A stretch of DNA of 60,008 nucleotides. It comes from JBOHTO01 sp050733695. GTDB taxonomy: Bacteria; Gemmatimonadota; Gemmatimonadetes; Gemmatimonadales; Gemmatimonadaceae. The notes below the pieces were generated by a model that did not search any database, was not told the DNA's origin, and was given only the letters and a program-made list of their open reading frames with translations. The stretch spans positions 1 to 60,008 of the forward strand of contig JBOHTO010000021.1 of assembly GCA_050733695.1 (NCBI GenBank), in the 5' to 3' direction. Below, piece by piece: positions 1 through 7,013 of the stretch. The translations under genes were made by a program, and so were the position numbers. The number at the start of each line of letters is the position of its first letter. The stretch's first letter is position 1.

Positions 1-2
1 AC

Positions 3-74
3 CCTGAGCACCCTGAGCACCCTGAGCACCCTGAGCACCCCGAGCATCCCGAGCATCCCGAGCACCCTGAGCAC
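3..74 (+). repeat. 9-bp tandem repeat, eight units, coding Pro-Glu-His
   Basis: Eight head-to-tail copies of a 9-bp unit (CCTGAGCAC and variants CCCGAGCAT, CCCGAGCAC) lie in frame with the open frame that ends at 431. Synonymous differences between units (cct/ccc, cac/cat) show that they are not all recent copies. Unit number could vary between strains by slippage without breaking the frame. The array may extend upstream of the window. Confidence 0.9.
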
Positions 75-431
75 CCGGACAAGGCAGACAGGCCCGATAA
101 ACCGGAGAGCGTCGACAAGCCGGAGAAGGCCGATAAACCGGAGAGCGTCGACAAGCCGGAGAAGGCAGACAAGCTGAACGCCCCCGTCCCTGACGATGCC
201 GTGTCTGACGAAGACGATTCAGCCAGTTCGCAACCGGACTCGCTCGATGCGAGACCCGGCACGCCGGAGAAAGCTGAAAAGCCGGCAAAGGCCGCCAAGC
301 CGGAGAATTCTGGGAAGCCCGATCCCCGGGTCGGCCCGGATCCCGGCTCGCCGGCCGATTCGATACCAGCGGCGAGCCCGAAGAAGAACGACAAACGCTC
401 CGAGCCGACCAAGGCCCGAGGGCACCCGTGA
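3..431 (+). CDS. Repeat-rich Pro/Glu/His/Lys protein, C-terminal part (5' end outside window)
   Basis: An open frame enters from the window edge and stops at 429-431; 142 residues are visible and there is no start in the upstream part. It opens with eight tandem Pro-Glu-His tripeptides (3-74), passes into charged repeats of the type PDK/PEK/ADK/PES/VDK with a duplicated 12-residue unit (94-165), and ends in a Pro/Ser/Lys-rich tail. There is no globular domain, signal or membrane segment in the visible part. The composition suggests a disordered, solvent-exposed linker or tail, possibly metal-binding through the His repeats (inference). An internal ATG-less start at 201 would give 76 residues, but the continuous in-frame repeats argue that the true gene begins upstream. 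Function unknown. Confidence 0.6.
   Translation, partial: PEHPEHPEHPEHPEHPEHPEHPEHPDKADRPDKPESVDKPEKADKPESVDKPEKADKLNAPVPDDAVSDEDDSASSQPDSLDARPGTPEKAEKPAKAAKPENSGKPDPRVGPDPGSPADSIPAASPKKNDKRSEPTKARGHP
94..165 (+). repeat. 36-bp tandem duplication inside the PEH protein gene
   Basis: Two consecutive 36-bp units, starting at 94 and 130, are nearly identical and encode the 12-residue motif PDKPESVDKPEK-type repeat. The unit is a multiple of three, so expansion or contraction keeps the frame. Confidence 0.85.
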
Positions 432-465
432 CCACAGACGGCGAGGCAAACCCAGCCAGGATCGA

Positions 466-960
466 TCAGCGAGACCGCTGCGCGGTCAGCGTCGCAAACC
501 GGCCAACCCGATCGTAGGGGAACCTGATGCGGCCGTAAGGGGTGCCGACCGTGATATGGCCGATCACCCGATAGTTCACGGCACCGCGATCCAGCAACGC
601 GCGCCCTGCCCGTCCGACACTGAGATAGCTGAACGACATCGGCATGGTCACTGTCGCCGAGTCCTCGGCTAGCACCGTCACGTCGGCGTCGTAGATGCCG
701 TCACCCAGTTCGGTATCGTCCACGAAGACGCGATACGTGACGCGCGGCTGCTCCAGGTCGTAGAAGTTCGGATTGTACACGCCGAGCTCGAGGTCCATGG
801 AGCCACCGGTGATGCCTACGCCGGCGAGCCGAACATCGCGGAGCGAGACCGCGGGCTGGTCGAAGGGCGGCAACGGTTCGGGCGGATCATGTCGGGACGA
901 CCCACAGGCGATACTGGCGGCGACCGACGCCACCGCGGCTGCGAGCAGCAGGCTGCGCAT
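466..960 (-). CDS. LEA14-like (LEA type 2 / WHy domain) lipoprotein
   Basis: 164 residues. It begins MRSLLLAAAVASVAAS followed by IACGSS, a signal peptide with a lipobox Cys, so the mature protein is probably a membrane-anchored lipoprotein. The rest matches the LEA-14/WHy type: a beta-sandwich with the segments DVRLAGVGITGGSMDLELGVYNPN (split here: DVRLAGVGIT, LELGVYNPN), YRVFVDDTELG and the closing FPYDRVGRFAT. This family is linked to desiccation and stress tolerance; the bacterial role is not well defined. The ATG at 958-960 is preceded by a strong GGAGGAGC ribosome site, which decides this start over a longer upstream reading. Confidence 0.75.
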   Translation of the reverse strand: MRSLLLAAAVASVAASIACGSSRHDPPEPLPPFDQPAVSLRDVRLAGVGITGGSMDLELGVYNPNFYDLEQPRVTYRVFVDDTELGDGIYDADVTVLAEDSATVTMPMSFSYLSVGRAGRALLDRGAVNYRVIGHITVGTPYGRIRFPYDRVGRFATLTAQRSR

Positions 961-1088
961 TGCTCCTCCAGGACACGAGATTGCGGCAGGAAACAGCCGG
1001 GTCCGTCGCTGTCGCGACCCGTACATACCGGACTGCCTCAACGGCCGCCGAGCAACCTGCGCGTTGCCGGATCGTGTATCCTCCCGCC

Positions 1089-1334
1089 CTATTCTCCGTC
1101 CAGCGTGGCCACGGCTACATGCGCCCGTCCATCGCGAGTGTAGTGCACGGACACACGCCACGGCTGGCAGCAAACCTCACAATCCTCCACGTAGTCCTGC
1201 CTCGCGCCACCGCCCGGATCCAGCGCGATCTCGACGACCTCGCCGCAATAGGGGCACCCGACGGTCGCGTCCGTATCGCCACGGTTGCCGTCGAGTGAGA
1301 GGTCGTCGTCCGCGTCGTTGTCGCCGAATGGCAT
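1089..1334 (-). CDS. CPXCG-motif cysteine-rich protein
   Basis: 81 residues. After an acidic N-terminus (FGDNDADDDLS) comes VGCPYCGEVVEIALD and later DYVEDCEVCCQPWRVSV, i.e. a CPxCG knuckle paired with a CxxCC knuckle 25 residues on. This is the pattern of the small CPXCG-motif zinc-ribbon family, function unknown. The chosen ATG (1332-1334) trims an unlikely N-terminal stretch; no clear Shine-Dalgarno is visible, so the start is uncertain. It is followed downstream by the LEA14-like lipoprotein gene on the same strand. Confidence 0.7.
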   Translation of the reverse strand: MPFGDNDADDDLSLDGNRGDTDATVGCPYCGEVVEIALDPGGGARQDYVEDCEVCCQPWRVSVHYTRDGRAHVAVATLDGE

Positions 1335-1455
1335 CGTTGGTTGATCCGGTGAGCGGAGCGCGTTTGTCGAGAAGGGATTCAGACGTTCCGATTCGCACAA
1401 CGCGTTCCCGCATGCGTGCTGGACGGATCTCCATCACGCGGCTAACGTTGCGTGC

Positions 1456-1920
1456 ATGCTCCGCCTCCTGCTCGCCGCGCTTCATCTCATCGCACTCGGC
1501 TTCGGCCTGAGCGCCGTCGTCGCCCGTGGAACCGCGCTGCGCGAGCCACCGACAACGGGCGGCTTCACGCGCGCATTCCGCGCGGACGCGGTCTGGGGCA
1601 TGTCTGCGGGTCTGTGGATTGTCACCGGCGCGTGGCGACTCTTCGCCGAGACAGAGAAGACAGTCGGCTACTACTTCGGCAACCACGCATTTCTGGCCAA
1701 GATGGGCTTCCTCGCGCTCATCCTCGTGCTCGAGATATGGCCCATGCTCACACTGATGCGTTGGCGCGTCGCGATCAGGCGTGGAAGTGCACCGGAAGCG
1801 GTCGCGGATCCCGGGACAGCTCGGCGGATCGCGATCATCAGTCACGTGCAGGCGCTGCTCGTCGTGCTGATGGTGTTCGCCGCGGTCGCAATGGCGCGCG
1901 GGTTGGGCGCGAGTAACTGA
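1456..1920 (+). CDS. DUF2214 family integral membrane protein
   Basis: 154 residues with four hydrophobic segments: residues ~3-24, ~47-60, ~80-100 and ~125-148. The motifs RADAVWGMSAGLWIVTGAWRL and KTVGYYFGNHAFLAKMG (split: WGMSAGLWIVTGAWR; YYFGNHAFLAKMG), then LEIWPMLTLMRWR, are typical of DUF2214. Role unknown; the family sits in the inner membrane. No strong ribosome site is visible upstream of the ATG. It runs divergently from the CPXCG gene. Confidence 0.8.
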   Translation: MLRLLLAALHLIALGFGLSAVVARGTALREPPTTGGFTRAFRADAVWGMSAGLWIVTGAWRLFAETEKTVGYYFGNHAFLAKMGFLALILVLEIWPMLTLMRWRVAIRRGSAPEAVADPGTARRIAIISHVQALLVVLMVFAAVAMARGLGASN

Positions 1921-1958
1921 GGGCGAAGCATGAAGATCATCCGATACGGGCGCACCGA

Positions 1959-2663
1959 ATGCGGGTGATGCCGCGCTCGGCGCGGCGAGCGACGCAGAGG
2001 CGGACACCCGCGCGACTCGTGTCCACGGGTGAGGAGATAGCGAACAGCATCACGCACGGCGCGGGACTGGTCGCGAGCATTGTCGCACTGCCGGTGCTGG
2101 TCGTTGCTGCAGTAGCCGACGATGACCGGTGGCAGGTGGTCGGCAACGCGATATTCGGCGCGACGCTCATCCTCCTCTACGCGTCATCCACCCTGTATCA
2201 TGCGCTGCCACGCCAGTCAGCCGCGAAGCGCGTATTTCGCGTGATCGATCATTCCGCGATCTATCTGCTCATAGCGGGCACCTACACTCCGTTCGCGCTC
2301 GGTGCGCTTCGCGGGCCATGGGGATGGTCGCTGCTCGGAACCACATGGGGGTTGGCCTCGGTGGGGATCGCGCTCAAGACGATTCGCGGATTCGGGCGGC
2401 AGTGGCTGTCGACGACGGTCTATCTTCTGATGGGATGGCTGGCCCTCGTCGCGATCCACCCGCTGCTGACACACGTCGGCCTGCGCGGCCTCGCATGGAT
2501 GGCTGCGGGTGGTCTGTGCTACACGGCGGGCGTCGCCTTCTTCGCATGGGATCGTCGCCTGCGATACAGCCACCTCGTGTGGCACCTGTTCGTCATCGCG
2601 GGGAGCGTGTGCCACTTCTTCGCGGTGCTATGGCATGCCGACGGCACCGGCGCCGGCGGATGA
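1959..2663 (+). CDS. trhA: Hemolysin III / PAQR family membrane protein
   Basis: 234 residues, seven hydrophobic segments. Family hallmarks are visible: EEIANSITHGAGLVAS near residue 25, LYASSTLYHALP, RVIDHSAIYLLIAGTYTPFA, and the closing HLVWHLFVIAGSVCHFFAV. The conserved Ser/His/Asp/His residues of the PAQR/CREST superfamily (ceramidase-like, metal-binding) are present (SSTLYH, DHS, HLxxH). Bacterial members influence membrane energetics or lipid homeostasis; the hemolysin name is historical. The first ~18 residues are basic and poorly conserved, so translation may start at the second ATG (1968). It lies 38 nt downstream of the DUF2214 gene, same strand. Confidence 0.85.
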   Translation: MRVMPRSARRATQRRTPARLVSTGEEIANSITHGAGLVASIVALPVLVVAAVADDDRWQVVGNAIFGATLILLYASSTLYHALPRQSAAKRVFRVIDHSAIYLLIAGTYTPFALGALRGPWGWSLLGTTWGLASVGIALKTIRGFGRQWLSTTVYLLMGWLALVAIHPLLTHVGLRGLAWMAAGGLCYTAGVAFFAWDRRLRYSHLVWHLFVIAGSVCHFFAVLWHADGTGAGG

Positions 2664-2691
2664 GTGGTCCAACGTCAATCCGAGGTAGACC

Positions 2692-2934
2692 GTGGGGAAA
2701 CGTGTAGATGAGCTTCGATCCGTCGCGCTGACGCTGGTGATCGTCGTGCTGGCCGCGTGCGGCGACGCCGCCGCTGACCGCGAGCTGTCGGATTCGCTCA
2801 CGCAGCGACAGCGCGACAGCACGATCGGGGCATCGCGCATCCCCGGCGCGCGCGGGGTTCAGGGCGCGCTTCGCGCCTCGGACTCCGCGGCGGCGCGGGC
2901 GGCTCGTCTCGACTCCGCCGCGCGCGTGCCCTAG
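2692..2934 (+). CDS. Small predicted lipoprotein, unknown function
   Basis: 80 residues from a GTG start preceded by a purine-rich stretch. A hydrophobic segment (RSVALTLVIVVLAAC) ends in a lipobox-like LAAC, followed by an Ala/Arg/Asp/Ser-rich tail with no recognisable domain. Probably a short exported lipoprotein. It lies 28 nt downstream of the hemolysin-III-like gene and could share its transcript. Composition of the tail is low-complexity, so confidence is moderate. Confidence 0.5.
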   Translation: MGKRVDELRSVALTLVIVVLAACGDAAADRELSDSLTQRQRDSTIGASRIPGARGVQGALRASDSAAARAARLDSAARVP

Positions 2935-2968
2935 GCCTGGGAGCTGCCGCGCGCACCCCGCCGCTCTC

Positions 2969-3247
2969 TCACCTCTGCGCGGGTGCGGCCGGCTTGTTCC
3001 GGTTGGACCAGTGCGGGCGGGGCACGGCGGGCATCGCACGACGTGCAAGGCGGTCGAGGTAGAACGCTACCACGCGCGATCGGACCGAGGCCTGCGTGTC
3101 GCTGGCCGCGGCATGGAAGGGTGCATAGCGGTGCGCATCGCCGGAGACGCCGAACCACCACCACGGTTCCGCCTGCGCAGAGCCGGTCTTGGCAATGCTG
3201 CACTTGTACGTCCGGCCGCCGTCCTCGAAATCGAATGCTGCGATCAT
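2969..3247 (-). CDS. Conserved-looking small hypothetical protein
   Basis: 92 residues: an acidic start (MIAAFDFEDGGRTYKCSIAK), a tryptophan-rich EPWWWFGVSGDAHRYAPFHA core, an alpha-helical VRSRVVAFYLDRLARRAMP and a basic Pro-rich tail. The ordered core followed by a helix looks like a real small domain, but I do not recognise it. The ATG at 3245-3247 has GGCGGAGAG upstream, which favours it over a start 18 codons earlier. It is the last gene of a leftward set after fabI and the desaturase; its link to them is only positional. Confidence 0.6.
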   Translation of the reverse strand: MIAAFDFEDGGRTYKCSIAKTGSAQAEPWWWFGVSGDAHRYAPFHAAASDTQASVRSRVVAFYLDRLARRAMPAVPRPHWSNRNKPAAPAQR

Positions 3248-3360
3248 GGTCTCTCCGCCCAGGGTTACTTTCAATTTACGCCCGGGCTCACGATCCCGCA
3301 CTGCGAAGGGTGCTCAGGAAGGCATTCCTGCGGGTTACGGCCTCGCCTGGCGCAGCAACC

Positions 3361-4329
3361 TCACTCCATTTCGAATTCGCGCGCGAATACCACCGCGAAT
3401 GTGAAGGTCTTCGCACGGCTGCGGGTCTCCATCGCGTCGGCCACGCGCTCCAGACGCGCCGGGATGCCCATGATCTTCTCCTGCGCCTGCTTCCCGATCT
3501 CGCTCAACCCGTCAACGGTTTCTATCGCCCAGTAACGGATCTGCTCCTCGACGATTCGCAGGTAGTCGCGCGGTCCGTAGATCCCCGCCCGCCGAATCAC
3601 GTCGGCCATCTCGCGGAAGTGCGGCATGTTGACTCCCGGCATGTCGATCGACGGCATCACTGCCGCCGCGGACTGCAGCGCGCGATCCGGATCGCGCTTC
3701 AACACGGCCTCGAAGATCGAGCGGTAGAAGGCGTAGTGCCGCGCCTCTTCCTTGGCCACGTTTGACAGAACAGTTCCGATCGTCGGTTCGTACTCGCTCG
3801 CGAGCTTGCCGGTGTTCGCGTGGCTCACCTGCGTGGCGCGTTCCTGCAGCGTCGTGTAGACAAAAACGCGATACGGATCCTTGTCCCATGCCGGCTCGAA
3901 TCCCGCCCTGAGATACTCGAACTGCATCCTCTCCAGTTCGGGGTTGTTCAGGATCATGCTGTCGCGCGAGTAGTCGTGCAGCACAGCTCCATGCCGGTCT
4001 TCCTCCGCAGTCCACAGGTTGGTCCAGCGGGACCAGAAGCTGTCGCTACCCAGGTAGACCGCGAGCAGCCGGTGAAAGTGCGGCAGCCCTTCCTCGGTGA
4101 GCAGATTCAGCGCGAGCGCGATGCGCCCCGGCATGCTGATTCCGCGCGCACGTTCGCGAAGCTGGCGCACGTAGATCTCGGGATCCGTGTCCGGCGCAGG
4201 CGCCAGCAGCTCGCTCGGGAACCAGAGCACACGCTTCGCTTCGTGCACTTCCATGAGATCGTGCACGACGGACTCGAGATCGGCAAGGACTTCCACCTTG
4301 GCGAGCGTCTCGGCTTCCTGGGTGATCAT
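3361..4329 (-). CDS. Acyl-ACP desaturase (fatty acid desaturase type 2)
   Basis: 322 residues, soluble ferritin-like diiron enzyme that introduces a double bond into acyl-ACP using O2 and reduced ferredoxin. Two diiron half-sites are visible: EEDRHG (after WTNLWTAEE) and EEARHY (after LSNVAKEE), each of ExxH type; upstream Glu ligands lie in LLTEEGLPHFHRL. The protein is close in size to mycobacterial DesA1/DesA2 and slightly shorter than plant stearoyl-ACP desaturase precursors. Its ATG overlaps the fabI stop by 4 nt (ATGA, 4326-4329), so the two are translationally coupled. Together they suggest aerobic production of unsaturated fatty acids linked to the elongation cycle. Confidence 0.9.
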   Translation of the reverse strand: MITQEAETLAKVEVLADLESVVHDLMEVHEAKRVLWFPSELLAPAPDTDPEIYVRQLRERARGISMPGRIALALNLLTEEGLPHFHRLLAVYLGSDSFWSRWTNLWTAEEDRHGAVLHDYSRDSMILNNPELERMQFEYLRAGFEPAWDKDPYRVFVYTTLQERATQVSHANTGKLASEYEPTIGTVLSNVAKEEARHYAFYRSIFEAVLKRDPDRALQSAAAVMPSIDMPGVNMPHFREMADVIRRAGIYGPRDYLRIVEEQIRYWAIETVDGLSEIGKQAQEKIMGIPARLERVADAMETRSRAKTFTFAVVFAREFEME

Positions 4330-5261
4330 TGCGCACTCCGTTCAGTGTTCCCGGGCTGACTCTGCACCGCCATTCCCATGGTATGGTAACCCTTGTCCAC
4401 GTACACCGTGGTGCCCGTGATGCCGCTGCCCAGCGGGCTGCACAGGAATGCGGCCATGGCACCGACCTCGCGCGGGGAAAGTGAATCGGGGAGAGGCGAG
4501 TTGGAGGAGCAGTACTCGACCATGCTGTCGATGATGCCGATAGCGCTTGCGGCGCGTGACGCCCACGGGCCGGCTGAGATGGTGTTGACGCGTACTCCGT
4601 GACGGCGTCCCGCCTCGAACGCGAGCGTGCGGGTGTCGCTCTCGAGCGCCGCCTTGGCCGATGACATCCCCCCGCCATAGCCGGGAATGACCCTCTCGCC
4701 CGCCATGTAGGTGAGCGAGAGAAATGCTCCTCCCCCCCCCCCCTCCCTGTCGCGCATGAGAGGAGCCAGATGGCTGACCATCGAGACGAGCGAGTATGCG
4801 CTCACGCTCACAGCGGTGAGGTATCCGGCACGACTGGTGTCCATGAGCGGCTTCTTCACTTCGGGTCCGTTCGCCAGCGAATGAACGACGATGTCCAGCG
4901 GCCGATCGCCGAAATCATGACGTAGCCGTGCAGCCAGTCCCTGGATGGTGAAATCGCCTGTATCGCGGTAGCGTTTGCTCGTGCGGACGTCCTCCGGAAC
5001 ATCGGCCATGGTGTCGTACGCCGCGTCCAGGGGGTAGATCCTGTCAAAGTCGAGGAGCGAGCCGTCGGAAAGCCTGCGCGACTCGTCCATCTTGCCGCGC
5101 TCCAGCAGGTTGAGGAAAATGTTGAGGGCCGGGGGCCAGGTGCCTACGCAGACGCTCGCGCCTGCTTCGGCCAGCGACTTCGCGATGGCGAAGCCGTAGC
5201 CGCCGTCGTCGGCGACTCCGGCGACAAGGGCGCGGCGTCCTGCAAGATCGATCGTGAGCAT
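4326..5261 (-). CDS. fabI: Enoyl-[acyl-carrier-protein] reductase, plant/Chlamydia type
   Basis: 311 residues. FabI reduces trans-2-enoyl-ACP in the last step of fatty acid elongation with NAD(P)H. Seen: VAGVADDGGYGFAIAK nucleotide-binding start, GTWPPALNIFLNLLERGK, LSDGSLLDFDRIYPLDAAYD, VVHSLANGPEVKKPLMDTS and the catalytic YGGGMSSAK (Tyr and Lys eight apart, as in plant ENR). The long insert after the first fold and these motifs are those of plant, apicomplexan and chlamydial FabI, not of the shorter E. coli enzyme. A 12-G tract encodes extra glycines (REGGGGGAF) before LSLTY. Start at 5261 (MLTIDLAG) matches family N-termini; ATG at 5279 is an alternative. No strong ribosome site at either. 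Confidence 0.92.
   Translation of the reverse strand: MLTIDLAGRRALVAGVADDGGYGFAIAKSLAEAGASVCVGTWPPALNIFLNLLERGKMDESRRLSDGSLLDFDRIYPLDAAYDTMADVPEDVRTSKRYRDTGDFTIQGLAARLRHDFGDRPLDIVVHSLANGPEVKKPLMDTSRAGYLTAVSVSAYSLVSMVSHLAPLMRDREGGGGGAFLSLTYMAGERVIPGYGGGMSSAKAALESDTRTLAFEAGRRHGVRVNTISAGPWASRAASAIGIIDSMVEYCSSNSPLPDSLSPREVGAMAAFLCSPLGSGITGTTVYVDKGYHTMGMAVQSQPGNTERSAQ
4732..4743. repeat. 12-nt homopolymer (C12 on +, G12 in fabI coding strand)
   Basis: An uninterrupted run of 12 C on the plus strand lies within fabI, encoding a glycine run in a loop before the LSLTY segment. Runs of this length are prone to slippage; any change other than three would break fabI downstream of this point. The present length keeps the frame. 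Confidence 0.95.
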
Positions 5262-5406
5262 GACCGTGATATCGTGCATCGCGGGCACGGAAGCAAGTGC
5301 ATGCCGGCCATGGTCCGCTGCCTGCATGTGACTCTGGCGCGCAGGGCAGCATCGCGCGATGCTTGATTCCACGCGGCCTCACGCGGCGTGGGCCCCTCAC
5401 ATGTGG

Positions 5407-5426
5407 ATTCCCGCTTCCGCGGGCAT
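5407..5426. repeat. Dispersed 20-bp palindrome, copy 1 (ATTCCC-N8-GGGCAT)
   Basis: ATTCCCGC, a 4-nt centre TTCC and GCGGGCAT form an 8-bp stem with one mismatch. The flanks TGG and GAC match the other copies (TGG...GAC). It lies in the spacer between fabI and the PAP2 gene, which diverge here. Translation across it gives the familiar WIPASAGMT peptide, a sign of this repeat family and not a gene. Confidence 0.8.
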
Positions 5427-5443
5427 GACAACTCTACTCTGCG

Positions 5444-6292
5444 ATGAAGAACATGGCGAACCCTGCGCGTGGCGCACTGATCGCACCCGTGATCGCACCC
5501 CTGATCGCTGTCCTCGCGACGGGCCCACTGACTCTCGTGGCGCAGGTGGCCGATACGACGGACGGGCCACCTCCCATATTCACGTCCAACGACGTGATAA
5601 CGGCCGGGGTATTCGCCTTCGGCCTCGCCGCGATGTATCCCATCGACAAGGCGGTCGCGGACGAGATGCAGGAGCCCAGGAACCAGGAACAGCAGATGCT
5701 GAGGCGAGCCGCCCTCGAGTTCAACCGGCTGGCATATCCGGGGTCGCTCATCATAGGCGCCTCGATGTACACGATCGGTCGATTCGCGGACAACGAGCGC
5801 ATGGCCGATCTAGGACTTCACGGAACCGAGGCGATCCTCGTCGGGCTCGGCGTTGCGGGCGTCATGAAGGTCATCATCGGCCGAGCCCGCCCGTATGTCG
5901 ATATCGATGATCCGAACAACTTCGGGTTCCTGCGCGGCTGGATGCAACCGCAGTACCGATCATTCCCATCCGGACATTCGGTAGCAGGCTTTGCGGCGGC
6001 CGCCGCGGTGACGAGCGAGGCGAAGCGATGGTGGCCCGGTTCGCAGAGATACGTTGCGCCCATCATGTTCGGTGGTGCAGCGCTCATCGGAATCGCACGC
6101 ATGTATGACAACAAGCACTGGGCGAGCGACGTTGTCCTCGGTGCCGCCATCGGATCATTTGCCGGCTGGAAGATCGTGCGCTACCACCACACCCGGCCGG
6201 ACAACGTGGTAGACGATCTGCTGCTTGGAATATCGATCACTCCCTCGGCGGACGGCGGGCGCAACGTGAGCTTCTGGCTGCTGCCGCGCTGA
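5444..6292 (+). CDS. PAP2-family phosphatase, exported
   Basis: 282 residues. Signal-like hydrophobic N-terminus ending VAQVAD, then a PAP2/acid-phosphatase core with all three signature blocks: KVIIGRARP (K-x6-RP), PSGHS (FPSGHSVAGFAA) and ARMYDNKHWASDV (R-x5-H-x3-D). Catalysis uses the two His via a phosphohistidine intermediate; likely substrates are lipid phosphates such as undecaprenyl pyrophosphate or phosphatidic acid (family knowledge). Several hydrophobic helices suggest membrane association. ATG at 5453 is an alternative start. It is followed after 10 nt by the 2H phosphoesterase gene, probably co-transcribed. Confidence 0.85.
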   Translation: MKNMANPARGALIAPVIAPLIAVLATGPLTLVAQVADTTDGPPPIFTSNDVITAGVFAFGLAAMYPIDKAVADEMQEPRNQEQQMLRRAALEFNRLAYPGSLIIGASMYTIGRFADNERMADLGLHGTEAILVGLGVAGVMKVIIGRARPYVDIDDPNNFGFLRGWMQPQYRSFPSGHSVAGFAAAAAVTSEAKRWWPGSQRYVAPIMFGGAALIGIARMYDNKHWASDVVLGAAIGSFAGWKIVRYHHTRPDNVVDDLLLGISITPSADGGRNVSFWLLPR

Positions 6293-6302
6293 CGCACACC
6301 GG

Positions 6303-6866
6303 ATGAAGACCGGCATCTTCATCATCTCCGAACTGACGGGACCGGTCGCCGAGAGAATCCGGTCGATTCAGGTTGACGTCGATCCGCGACTCGCCGCCAG
6401 CGGACCACCGCACATCACGCTCGCCGGGTCGTCGGGGATAGGCGGGATCCATCCCGGTACATCGCAGGAGCAGATCGAGCAGGCCATCGGGCCAATCGCG
6501 GCGGATACCGCGCCCCTGACGCTCCACTTCGCCCGTCCGATGCGCTTCATGCAGACAAAAATCGTGGTGCTCCCACTGGATCCGCACGGTCCTCTGCGCA
6601 CACTGCACGAGCGCATCGGGCGCAGCGGGCTCGAGTTCGAGCGCGCGCGATTCGCCTTCACGCCGCACTGCACGCTCAGCTTCTACCCCACGCTCACACC
6701 AGTCGTGGCCCGCCGTCTGCTCGCCGAGAGTGTCGATGAGCCGGTGAGGATCGAGTGGCTGCAGTTCTACCGGACGGAGGATCCGCTGCCCCCGCGGAAG
6801 TTGCTGGAGATGCGGCTAGGTGGAGCGCTGCCGTCGTCGATTGGGTCGTCGGCGCGCACATCGTGA
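6303..6866 (+). CDS. 2'-5' RNA ligase family (2H phosphoesterase) protein
   Basis: 187 residues with the two HxT motifs of the 2H superfamily: PPHITLAGS (residue ~40) and TPHCTLSFY (residue ~123). These His/Thr pairs act on 2'-5' or cyclic phosphodiester bonds in RNA or small nucleotides; the physiological substrate here cannot be told from sequence. Cytoplasmic, no signal peptide. Spacing of 10 nt to the preceding PAP2 gene suggests an operon. The gene ends just before a degenerate copy of the dispersed palindrome at 6872. Confidence 0.8.
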   Translation: MKTGIFIISELTGPVAERIRSIQVDVDPRLAASGPPHITLAGSSGIGGIHPGTSQEQIEQAIGPIAADTAPLTLHFARPMRFMQTKIVVLPLDPHGPLRTLHERIGRSGLEFERARFAFTPHCTLSFYPTLTPVVARRLLAESVDEPVRIEWLQFYRTEDPLPPRKLLEMRLGGALPSSIGSSARTS

Positions 6867-6871
6867 AATGG

Positions 6872-6891
6872 ATTCGCGCTTTCGCGGGAAA
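6872..6891. repeat. Dispersed 20-bp palindrome, copy 2 (degenerate)
   Basis: ATTCGCGC, centre TTTC, GCGGGAAA, flanked by TGG and GAC as in the better copies. It starts 6 nt after the stop codon of the 2H phosphoesterase gene, in the convergent spacer before the beta-barrel gene. Confidence 0.65.
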
Positions 6892-7013
6892 GACGACAGT
6901 GAGGAAAATGCAGCGCCAATAAACGGGTTCGCCGATATCAGCGTGCTGATGCTCGAGCAATCCACAAGGTCACCAGTGTCGAGTCGTCGAGATGGATGCC
7001 TGACCTTCGGTTC

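Noticed and set aside
5359..5910. Open frame containing WIPASAGMT
   Set aside because: The peptide is a translation of the dispersed palindrome; the same region is explained by the PAP2 gene in another frame.
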